From assembly GCA_934668285.1 (NCBI GenBank), contig CAKUNB010000102.1:1-6112 (forward strand): a stretch of DNA of 6,112 nucleotides, written 5' to 3'. The notes beneath the pieces were generated by a model. That model saw nothing but the letters and a program-made list of their open reading frames with translations, made no database searches and was not told the DNA's origin. How positions within the stretch are numbered: position 1 is the stretch's first letter; each line of letters opens with the position of its first letter. Below, piece by piece: positions 1 to 4,965 of the stretch. The translations under genes and the position numbers were made by a program. The stretch is from an uncultured Oscillospiraceae bacterium (GTDB taxonomy: Bacteria > Bacillota > Clostridia > Oscillospirales > Oscillospiraceae).

Positions 1-270
1 GTACAGACGGAAGCCCTCCGGAATATTACGGGTGAAATGTCCGCGCAGAGTGACGCTGCGGTTCTTTGCGGAAAGCTCTGTTTCTTCCGTGATCGGCTGC
101 CAGTCAACGCCGTCATAGCTGTAGCTTCCCTCGAACCGATTCAGTGTCGGCGTGGCAACGTTTTTTGTACGGCTGTTCAAGACCGTCTGCAAAAAAGTTG
201 CAAGGCAGAGCAAAAATAGAACAATTGATACCGGCAAAGCCCAAAAGCTATGGTTCATCAGTTTTTTCAT
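1..270 (-). CDS. N-terminus of a membrane-anchored extracytoplasmic protein, possibly a sensor protein (cut by left edge)
   Basis: The first 90 codons of a leftward gene are present and the rest lies outside the window. The ATG at 270 is preceded, on the minus strand, by AAAAAGGG (286-279) with an 8-nt spacer, and a near-consensus promoter lies further upstream, so the start is well supported. The protein begins MKKLMNHSF and has a hydrophobic segment at about residues 9-30 (a signal anchor or uncleaved signal peptide). An apparently exported region follows, with SYDGVDWQPI at 51-60 and VTLRGHFTRNIPEG at 73-86. This looks like the start of a beta-rich extracellular sensing domain. From memory, similar N-termini occur in gut-Clostridia membrane histidine kinases or GGDEF proteins, but no catalytic domain is visible, so that assignment is a guess. 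Codon use is more AT-rich than in the genes to the right. A surface lipoprotein is unlikely because there is no lipobox. Confidence 0.8.
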   Translation of the reverse strand, partial: MKKLMNHSFWALPVSIVLFLLCLATFLQTVLNSRTKNVATPTLNRFEGSYSYDGVDWQPITEETELSAKNRSVTLRGHFTRNIPEGFRLY

Positions 271-320
271 GTGATAATCCCTTTTTGATGCATGGTGTCG
301 CAGAAAGTGTGAGCAAAAAT

Positions 321-349
321 ATTATAATCTATTGCGGCGCTCGTTGCAA
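321..349 (-). promoter_or_regulatory. Sigma-A-type promoter for the leftward membrane-protein gene
   Basis: On the minus strand, TTGCAA (349-344) and a perfect TATAAT (326-321) are separated by exactly 17 bp. Transcription should begin near 314, giving a leader of about 45 nt before the ATG at 270. The -35 hexamer is its own reverse complement. The promoter lies back to back with the rightward one at 381-409, with about 31 bp between the two -35 boxes, so a single regulator bound there could affect both genes. Confidence 0.8.
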
Positions 350-380
350 GCCCACAGTGAGTTTCTTTCGGAAATCTCGC

Positions 381-409
381 TTGACAAAGACCGCTTTGTC
401 TGCTATACT
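381..409 (+). promoter_or_regulatory. Extended -10 sigma-A promoter for the riboswitch-like leader and transporter
   Basis: A perfect TTGACA (381-386) and TATACT (404-409) are separated by 17 bp, and TGC directly before the -10 makes an extended -10. Transcription should start around 413-416, which coincides with the first base of the P1 stem of the structured leader. This fit between promoter and RNA supports both calls. Such a strong promoter suits a gene whose expression is limited mainly by premature termination in the leader. Confidence 0.88.
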
Positions 410-415
410 GGCATC

Positions 416-502
416 GTTAAGAGGGAGTAGTTGTTACGTATGCTCAACAATCGCCCGGCTATGCCGGTGGGTATGCGCCTTTCGGGGAACAAGACTTTTA
501 GC
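416..502 (+). ncRNA. Candidate cation-sensing riboswitch aptamer with a yybP-ykoY-like core
   Basis: An 8-bp closing stem P1 forms between GTTAAGAG (416-423) and CTTTTAGC (495-502), with two U-G wobbles. Directly inside it, GGAGTAG (424-430) faces ACAAGA (489-494). The yybP-ykoY Mn2+ riboswitch places GGAGUAG opposite GCAAGA next to P1 in its metal-binding loop, so the match is close in both sequence and position. Inside lie a hairpin GTTGTT/AACAAT (430-435/446-451), a hairpin CCGGC/GCCGG (455-459/463-467) and a short CC-TTTC-GG segment near 478-485. I cannot find the usual L3 arm of yybP-ykoY, and the RNA is short at 87 nt. Alternatives are the Na+ (DUF1646/Na+-I) or Li+ (nhaA) riboswitch classes, which would suit the downstream transporter; I do not remember their consensus well enough to decide. 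I am fairly sure it is a riboswitch and unsure of the class. Confidence 0.72.
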
Positions 503-527
503 ACGTGTGTGCTAAGGGTCTTTTTTT
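491..527 (+). terminator. Intrinsic terminator of the leader, overlapping aptamer P1
   Basis: AAGACTTTTAGCAC (491-504) and GTGCTAAGGGTCTT (509-522) form a continuous 14-bp hairpin with two U-G wobbles and a GTGT loop, running into a T tract at 521-527. The 5' arm contains the 3' strand of P1 (495-502) and most of ACAAGA. The ligand-bound aptamer and the terminator therefore cannot form together. Stabilising P1 should prevent termination, making this a transcriptional ON switch, as expected for control of an efflux gene. Confidence 0.88.
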
Positions 528-540
528 ATAGTATAGTTAT

Positions 541-546
541 AAGGAG
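541..546 (+). promoter_or_regulatory. Ribosome binding site that sets the transporter start at 555
   Basis: AAGGAG (541-546) lies 2 nt from the ATG at 549, too close for initiation, and 8 nt from the ATG at 555, which is ideal. The shorter start MLIPIIAF is therefore preferred over MPMLIPII. Confidence 0.75.
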
Positions 547-554
547 TAATGCCA

Positions 555-1850
555 ATGCTGATCCCGATTATCGCTTTTGCCGTCACGTATGTACTCATGA
601 TAACGTTGCCGAAGGTGCGGCACTGGGTCGCCGCCGTCTCCGCTGTGTTTTTCATTATCTGGGGTTGTGTTTCCGGGAACGGAAGTCCGCTGACTGCCCT
701 GTCCGACACCGCGGGCGCAATCAACTGGAACGTTCTGATGATGCTGTTCGGCACAATGGGAACGGTCTATTTCTTTATCGAGTCGAAAATGCCGGACCGC
801 ATGGCCGAGGGCCTGCTGCGCCTGGCACCGAACACCATGTGGGCTGTGGTGCTGATCTCGCTGTTTTCCGGCTTCATCTCGGCGTTTATGGATAACGTCG
901 CGACAGTCCTGATGATTGCGCCGATTGGTCTTGCGGTTGCAAAGCAGCTCAAGATCTCGCCGGTCGATATGCTGATCTGCATCTCCGTTTCGTCGAACCT
1001 TCAGGGCGCGGCGACGCTCGTGGGCGACACGACCTCCATCATGCTCGGCGGCTACGCGAACATGAACTTCTTTGAATTTTTCTTTCTGAACGGAAAATTC
1101 AGCATTTTCTGGGCGGTGGAGCTGGGCGCGCTGGCGACGATCCCCGTCATCATGTTCCTCTTCCGCAAGCAGCGCGGCAAGGTGTTCATCGAGACCTCCA
1201 CACAGGTGGAGGACTATGTGCCGTCGATCCTGCTGCTGCTGAATATTGTGCTGCTCATCTGCGCCTCGTTCCTGCCGGGCCTTCCGGAGAATATCAACGG
1301 CTACATCTGCGTGTTCATTTTTGCGGTAACGGCGCTCTACTCACTGCTGCGCAGCAAGAGCGGCAAGCAGGTCCTTTCCTCACTGCGCGAAATCGACTTT
1401 CAGACGCTTCTGCTGCTGGCCTCGCTCTTTGTCATCATCAGCGGCGTGGAGCGCGCGGGCATTCTTGACGAGCTGGCGCGGCTCATCAAGTCCCTCGGCG
1501 GCGGCAATCTCTTTGCTGTTTACACGATCATCGTGTTTGCCTCGGTGCTGCTCTCGGCGTTCATTGACAATATTCCTTACGTCGCAACAATGCTGCCGGT
1601 CATCAAGAGCATTGCCGCCGCAATGGGCATGACGGGCGTGCCGTATGTGCTGTATTTTGGCCTGCTCAGCGGCGCGACTCTCGGCGGCAACATCACGCCT
1701 GTCGGTGCCTCGGCCAATATCGCCGCCATCGGCATCCTCCGCAAGGAGGGCTACGAGGTGAAAAACCGCCAGTTCTTCCGCATCGGCCTGCCCTTCACCC
1801 TCGCCGCCGTCCTCGTTGGCTACGTCTATATCTGGCTCATCTGGGCATAA
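555..1850 (+). CDS. Ion transporter of the ArsB/NhaD/SLC13 superfamily
   Basis: This 431-residue integral membrane protein has about 10-12 hydrophobic segments and the two-repeat layout of the ion transporter superfamily (ArsB, NhaD, CitMHS, SLC13). Repeat one carries SAFMDNVATVLM (109-120) followed by NLQGAATLVGDTTSIMLG (148-165). Repeat two carries SAFIDNIPYVATML (334-347) and GATLGGNITPVGASANIAA (373-391). The paired DN and GxxTxxG motifs are the re-entrant, substrate-binding signatures of this family, and GASAN is typical of ArsB/NhaD-like members. The likely activity is secondary transport of a cation (Na+/H+ exchange) or an oxyanion or carboxylate across the cytoplasmic membrane; the substrate cannot be read from the motifs. 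The start at 555 is chosen by the AAGGAG spacing. The gene is monocistronic: its own promoter and an ON-type leader lie upstream, and a terminator ends at 2047. An efflux role is inferred from the riboswitch-like leader. Confidence 0.9.
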   Translation: MLIPIIAFAVTYVLMITLPKVRHWVAAVSAVFFIIWGCVSGNGSPLTALSDTAGAINWNVLMMLFGTMGTVYFFIESKMPDRMAEGLLRLAPNTMWAVVLISLFSGFISAFMDNVATVLMIAPIGLAVAKQLKISPVDMLICISVSSNLQGAATLVGDTTSIMLGGYANMNFFEFFFLNGKFSIFWAVELGALATIPVIMFLFRKQRGKVFIETSTQVEDYVPSILLLLNIVLLICASFLPGLPENINGYICVFIFAVTALYSLLRSKSGKQVLSSLREIDFQTLLLLASLFVIISGVERAGILDELARLIKSLGGGNLFAVYTIIVFASVLLSAFIDNIPYVATMLPVIKSIAAAMGMTGVPYVLYFGLLSGATLGGNITPVGASANIAAIGILRKEGYEVKNRQFFRIGLPFTLAAVLVGYVYIWLIWA

Positions 1851-1860
1851 GGGAAAAGCC

Positions 1861-1957
1861 TGTAGGGGGCGGCGTCCTCGACGCCCGCCGGTGCAGGCAG
1901 TGCCGATTTTGCCCGTAGGGCGGGGTGCCCTCACCCCGCCGGTGCAGGCAGTATCGG
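1861..1957. repeat. Two tandem copies of a GC-rich hairpin repeat (REP-like)
   Basis: Copy 1 is about 1861-1908 and copy 2 about 1914-1957. Both start with a GTAGGG block, contain a GC-rich hairpin, and share the identical 15-mer GCCGGTGCAGGCAGT (1887-1901 and 1938-1952), 51 bp apart. The copy 1 hairpin is GGCGTC/GACGCC (1871-1876/1880-1885), with three further outer pairs across a bulged C. The copy 2 hairpin is perfect: GGCGGGGTG/CACCCCGCC (1919-1927/1932-1940), loop CCCT. The two stems differ in sequence but keep the ability to pair, which suggests selection on or spread through the hairpin. Repeats of this style are common between genes in GC-rich gut Clostridia (established only as general familiarity). 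No coding potential is seen. Confidence 0.75.
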
Positions 1958-1960
1958 TTT

Positions 1961-1994
1961 AGTGAATAGTGAATAATATTTTTATTCGCGAATA
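1961..1994. repeat. Short AT-rich repeat and 12-bp palindrome
   Basis: The heptamer AGTGAAT occurs twice in tandem (1961-1974). GAATAA (1971-1976) can pair with TTATTC (1982-1987), and TATTCGCGAATA (1983-1994) is a perfect 12-bp palindrome. The stretch sits just after the GC-rich repeats and before the terminator, so it may be the tail of the same repeat array or a remnant of a mobile element. No protein-binding role can be shown. Confidence 0.5.
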
Positions 1995-2006
1995 GAGACA
2001 AACCAT

Positions 2007-2047
2007 GGCGGCATAGACTGGTTGAACCGGTCTATGCCGCCGTTTTT
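2007..2047 (+). terminator. Strong terminator between convergent genes
   Basis: GGCGGCATAGACTGGT (2007-2022) and ACCGGTCTATGCCGCC (2026-2041) form a 16-bp stem with one T-G wobble and a TGA loop, followed by GTTTTT (2042-2047). It is orientated to end the rightward transporter transcript. The T tract touches the stop codon of the leftward Cys-rich gene. In the leftward direction the stem is followed only by ATGGTTTGTC, a poor T tract, so any termination of that gene here should be weaker. Confidence 0.88.
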
Positions 2048-2874
2048 CAGCAGCTGCAGGTCTGGCAGCCGGCGCAGGGGGCAGACTCGTCGCAGCGGCC
2101 CTTGCGCTCGGGGAAGAAGGCGCGCATCGGGAAGTCGATGCGGCTGAACAGCTCGCAGGGATCCTCCTCGCAGCATTCGTCGTCGCAGCACTCGCGCTTC
2201 GGCGCGCAGTATTCGCAGGCGGCAATGGAAAGCTGTGTGTCGCGCTCGAGGCGGACGGTGGAAAACTGCCCGATGGAAACGTACAGCCGCTTGCGCTCGC
2301 CGCTCAGCGCCAGCGCCTCGCCGAAGGAATCTACAATCGCTGCCGGAAGGTCGATGACCTCCGTCTCGCTGGGGCGGCACTCGCAGACCTCCTTGACGCT
2401 GGACGACAGGATCATCGGATCAAGCGCCTCGATGATTGCCTCGGGGCAGTTGCAGTGCAGCAGCGCGTCGACGGATGGAACGGCCTCGCCGCTGCGGAAG
2501 ATCTTCGCCGCGCCTCTGCCGCCGTAGAGCACGACGCGCTTGGAAAAGACGGCAAGGCCGCAGATGGTCGTCGGCCGGAGCGTTCCTGTCAGCGCGTCGC
2601 CGATGATGCGGTAGTAGAAGGTAAGATCGACTGCATAGTACCCGCGCTTATAGGCCAGCGACTCCAGCTCCACGTTCGTGAACAGCAGCTCGGCGCAGCG
2701 CGTTTTTGCGCCGGTTGCGGCGTCGAGCGCGGTCTGCGAGGTCGTGGTCAGGTAGACACGAAGATCCTCAATGCAGTCCTTGTCGAGACAGGAATCGACG
2801 ATCTGATTGGTATGGATGCAAACCGGAGCGGCGGTTTCCAGCCCGCCCGCGGCTTCATGGGTATTGTCCGGCAT
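2047..2874 (-). CDS. Cys-rich conserved protein of unknown function
   Basis: This protein has 275 residues, starting at ATG 2874, with GGGAGG (2887-2882) 7 nt upstream on the minus strand. The frame stays open much further upstream, but only this start has a ribosome binding site. There are 21 cysteines: CIHTNQIVDSCLDKDC (19-34), CNC (141-143), CEC (164-166), CEYC (220-223), CC-x3-CC (229-235), and a C-terminal CAGCQTCSC (267-275). The middle (about 60-215) looks like a beta-rich globular domain, and the C-terminal 55 residues look like a metal-binding or disulfide-rich tail. No signal peptide or membrane segment is seen. I recognise the DSCxDKDCxEDLRVY-type opening as recurring in uncharacterised Clostridia proteins, but know no function. 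A spore-coat or metal-binding role is a guess from the cysteine content. No convincing sigma-A promoter was found upstream on this strand. Confidence 0.85.
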   Translation of the reverse strand: MPDNTHEAAGGLETAAPVCIHTNQIVDSCLDKDCIEDLRVYLTTTSQTALDAATGAKTRCAELLFTNVELESLAYKRGYYAVDLTFYYRIIGDALTGTLRPTTICGLAVFSKRVVLYGGRGAAKIFRSGEAVPSVDALLHCNCPEAIIEALDPMILSSSVKEVCECRPSETEVIDLPAAIVDSFGEALALSGERKRLYVSIGQFSTVRLERDTQLSIAACEYCAPKRECCDDECCEEDPCELFSRIDFPMRAFFPERKGRCDESAPCAGCQTCSC

Positions 2875-2959
2875 AGAATTACCTCCCGAAAGTTCGTTCA
2901 AGCAGAAGCTGCTTTCACAACAGTGTATGGCGCAGGGCGGGAGATTGTGAAATGTACCA

Positions 2960-2988
2960 TAGACAAAGGGAAAAAAATGTGGTAAAAT
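2960..2988 (+). promoter_or_regulatory. Promoter of the tagA-mltG operon
   Basis: TAGACA (2960-2965) and TAAAAT (2983-2988) are separated by 17 bp, with TGG before the -10 giving an extended -10. Transcription should start near 2995, leaving a leader of about 25 nt that contains GAGGAGG (3006-3012), 6 nt before the ATG at 3019. It is the only good promoter seen before the four-gene unit. No operator-like inverted repeat was noticed beside it. Confidence 0.75.
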
Positions 2989-3018
2989 GATACCGAGTAT
3001 AGACAGAGGAGGCGGCCC

Positions 3019-3738
3019 ATGAAAACGACAGTCCTTGGTGTCGCGTATGACAATATCACAATGGCGGAGGCGCTCGAACGCGGGCGCGAGCTGCTGGCGG
3101 GAAGCGAGACGGCCTATTGCGTCACGCCGAACGCGGAAATGGCCTATGAGGCGATGCACGACGCGGAGTTCTGCCGCGTACTCAATGAGGCGGCGCTCGT
3201 GCTGCCTGACGGCGCGGGCGTCATCCTCGGCGCGAAGATCGTCCGCACGCCGCTGAAGGAAAAGGTGGCGGGCATTGAGTTTGCGCAGAATATGCTGGCC
3301 GTGTTTGCCGAAACCGGCAGCCGCCTGTACCTTCTGGGCAGCAAGCCCGGCATCGGCGAGCTGGCGGCGGAAAAAATGCTGCAAAAGCAGCCGAAGCTCT
3401 GCATCTGCGGCATCCGCGACGGCTATTTTCAGGACGAGGACGAGGTCGTCCGCGCCATCAACGAGGCAAAGGCCGACGCGGTCTATGTCTGCCTCGGCTC
3501 ACCGAAGCAGGAGCGCTTCATGTACGCCCACCGCGGCGAGCTGAACGCCAAGCTGCTCGTCGGTCTCGGCGGAACGCTCGACGGCATTGCCGGAACGGTC
3601 AAGCGCGCGCCGAAATGGATGATCCGCCTGCAGCTGGAATGGCTCTACCGGCTCGTCAAGGAGCCGAAGCGCTTCAAGCGCATGCTGCGCCTGCCGAAAT
3701 ATGTGTTCGCAGCGGTAAAAACAAGAATGAAAGGGTAA
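3019..3738 (+). CDS. tagA: WecG/TagA/CpsF family glycosyltransferase
   Basis: This 239-residue protein has the typical length and motif order of glycosyltransferase family GT26. Visible motifs are TPNAE (36-40), LPDGAGV (62-68, whose Asp64 matches the proposed catalytic aspartate of TagA), GIRDGYF (131-137), LGSPKQE (160-166 region), GLGGTLDGIAG (182-192) and the basic C-terminal stretch with LEWLYRLVKEPKRFKR (207-222). In TagA that C-terminal segment helps membrane association and active-site formation. Family members transfer a sugar, classically N-acetylmannosamine, from a UDP donor to undecaprenyl-PP-GlcNAc on the cytoplasmic face, an early step of wall teichoic acid or related polymer synthesis. 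The donor here cannot be told from sequence, so the symbol names the family rather than a proven substrate. It is the first gene of a tight operon, and its 3' end carries the ribosome binding site of the next gene. Start chosen by GAGGAGG at 3006-3012. Confidence 0.9.
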   Translation: MKTTVLGVAYDNITMAEALERGRELLAGSETAYCVTPNAEMAYEAMHDAEFCRVLNEAALVLPDGAGVILGAKIVRTPLKEKVAGIEFAQNMLAVFAETGSRLYLLGSKPGIGELAAEKMLQKQPKLCICGIRDGYFQDEDEVVRAINEAKADAVYVCLGSPKQERFMYAHRGELNAKLLVGLGGTLDGIAGTVKRAPKWMIRLQLEWLYRLVKEPKRFKRMLRLPKYVFAAVKTRMKG

Positions 3739-3743
3739 CGCTT

Positions 3744-4412
3744 ATGGGAAAGCTGATTGTGCTGGAGGGAACCGACGGTTCCGGCAAGACGACCCAGTTT
3801 ACGCTCCTGAGCAAGCGCCTGCAGGCGCTGGGAATTGATTTCCGCACGATGGATTTTCCGCAGTATTCCGAGCCGTCGTCGGCGCTGATCCGGATGTACC
3901 TCGGCGGCGAGCTGGGCAGCCGCCCGTCCGACGTGAACGCCTACGCCGCCTCGACCTTTTTTGCGGTTGACCGCTATGCCTCCTTCCGCAAGGTCTGGGG
4001 AGACTATTATAATAACGGCGGCCTGATGCTCTCCAACCGCTACACGACCTCGAACGCCGTGCATCAGGCCTCGAAGGAGCCGGAGGAGAGCCGCGAGGAC
4101 TTTTTCCGCTGGCTGTACGATTTTGAGTACGTCCGGCTGGAACTTCCCAAGCCCGATCTCGTCTTATATCTGGACTTCCCGACGGAGCAGACCGAGAGCC
4201 TGCTGCGCGGGCGCGAGGAAAAGACCCATACGCAGGCCGATATCCACGAGAAAAATATGGACTATCTGCGCCTGTGCCGCAAGACCGGCCTGCATGCGGC
4301 CGAGTATTCCGGCTGGAGCATTATCCGCTGCGTGCGCGACGGGAAGCTGCGGACAATCGACGATATCCACAGCGAGATCTTTGCGCTGGTGCAGCGCTGC
4401 TTGGAGGAATAA
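3744..4412 (+). CDS. Thymidylate kinase-like deoxynucleoside monophosphate kinase
   Basis: This 222-residue P-loop kinase most resembles dTMP kinase, which makes dTDP from dTMP and ATP in the cytosol. The Walker A motif is EGTDGSGKTT (8-17). DFPQY (37-41) is the region after beta-2, FAVDRYAS (73-80) corresponds to the conserved FAADR helix, and SNRYTTSNAVHQ (97-108) corresponds to the usual DRYxxSxxAYQ. DLVLYLDFP (138-146) is the core strand before the lid, and GREEKTHTQADIHEKN (156-171) is the lid and following helix. The Asp of the DRY motif is Asn here (N98), which may mark a subfamily or altered specificity, so no tmk symbol is given. The start at 3744 is chosen for AAGGG (3731-3735) 8 nt upstream and for the MGKLIVLEG opening that aligns with the family; the frame is open to 3615, but that would overlap tagA. 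It lies 5 bp after tagA and 2 bp before the next gene. Confidence 0.88.
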   Translation: MGKLIVLEGTDGSGKTTQFTLLSKRLQALGIDFRTMDFPQYSEPSSALIRMYLGGELGSRPSDVNAYAASTFFAVDRYASFRKVWGDYYNNGGLMLSNRYTTSNAVHQASKEPEESREDFFRWLYDFEYVRLELPKPDLVLYLDFPTEQTESLLRGREEKTHTQADIHEKNMDYLRLCRKTGLHAAEYSGWSIIRCVRDGKLRTIDDIHSEIFALVQRCLEE

Positions 4413-4414
4413 GC

Positions 4415-4954
4415 ATGGTATATATCATTCTGGGTGCGGGCTTTGAGGAGGCTGAGGCGATCATTCCCTGCGACCTGCTGCGCCGCGCCGGTGTGGAGGT
4501 ACGCCTTGCGGGCATCGGCGGGCTGGAAATTACCGGCGGCCATGGCATTACGGTGCATGCCGACTGCGTGGCGGAGCAAGCCGCGCTCTCCGAGGCGGAG
4601 ATGCTGGTGCTGCCCGGCGGACTGGGCGGCGTGGCGTCGATCCGCGGCTCGGAGGCGGTGCTCTCCGCGCTGAAGGCCGTCCATGCGCGGGGTAAGCTAG
4701 TCGCGGCCATCTGCGCCGCGCCGACGGTGCTGGCACAGCTCGGCATCACGGACGGGAAGCAGGCGACCTGCTATCCCGGCATGGAGACAGAAATGAAGGC
4801 GGCGCAGATGTGCGGCGCGGCGGCCGTTCGGGATGGCAGCGTCATCACCGGCAGGGCAGCCGGAACCGCCTTTGACTTCGGCCTGCAGCTCGTCGCGGCG
4901 CTGCGCGGCGAGGAAGCGGCGCAGAAGGTGAGGACTGCGGTGGTTTACCGCTAA
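4415..4954 (+). CDS. DJ-1/PfpI (ThiJ) family protein
   Basis: This 179-residue protein is close to the size of DJ-1/YajL proteins. It shows GFEEAE (9-14, with the conserved Glu12 equivalent to DJ-1 Glu18), LVLPGGLGG (64-72), the nucleophile-elbow AAICAAPTVL (97-106, with Cys100 equivalent to DJ-1 Cys106) and the closing GRAAGTAFDFGLQL (146-159). The reactive cysteine and partner glutamate are therefore intact. Family members are cytosolic and have been linked to oxidative-stress response, glyoxalase or deglycase activity and protein quality control; the true activity of DJ-1/YajL is debated, and I do not choose one. GGAGG (4403-4407) lies within the end of the upstream kinase gene, 7 nt before the ATG, and only 2 bp separate the two genes, so translational coupling is likely. 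Its stop codon overlaps the AAAGGAGG of mltG. Confidence 0.92.
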   Translation: MVYIILGAGFEEAEAIIPCDLLRRAGVEVRLAGIGGLEITGGHGITVHADCVAEQAALSEAEMLVLPGGLGGVASIRGSEAVLSALKAVHARGKLVAAICAAPTVLAQLGITDGKQATCYPGMETEMKAAQMCGAAAVRDGSVITGRAAGTAFDFGLQLVAALRGEEAAQKVRTAVVYR

Positions 4955-4965
4955 AGGAGGAAGCT

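Noticed and set aside
526..546. A possible second promoter in the TATAGTATAGTTATAAGG stretch after the terminator.
   Set aside because: The -10-like hexamers have no credible -35 at 16-18 bp (that position falls in the terminator stem), and initiation here would bypass the switch.
431..895. A rightward frame covering the leader and the start of the transporter.
   Set aside because: It crosses the aptamer and terminator, has no ribosome binding site, and is an alternative frame of the transporter. It was also considered as a leader peptide, but 431 is not preceded by a Shine-Dalgarno sequence at suitable spacing.
2890..2960. A leftward sigma-A promoter for the Cys-rich gene, using TACACT on the minus strand.
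   Set aside because: The only -35-like hexamers give 18-19 bp spacers and poor matches. A sporulation-type -10 (CATACACT) was considered but is too weak to annotate.
2875..3384. Upstream extension of the Cys-rich gene to a start at 3384.
   Set aside because: The extra 170 codons run antisense to tagA and across the tagA promoter. The ATG at 2874 has a well-spaced GGGAGG, and the conserved-looking protein begins there.
3615..3743. Upstream extension of the kinase gene into tagA.
   Set aside because: The extra 43 residues are an out-of-frame reading of tagA. The ATG at 3744 has its own ribosome binding site and opens directly into the family's first beta strand and P-loop.
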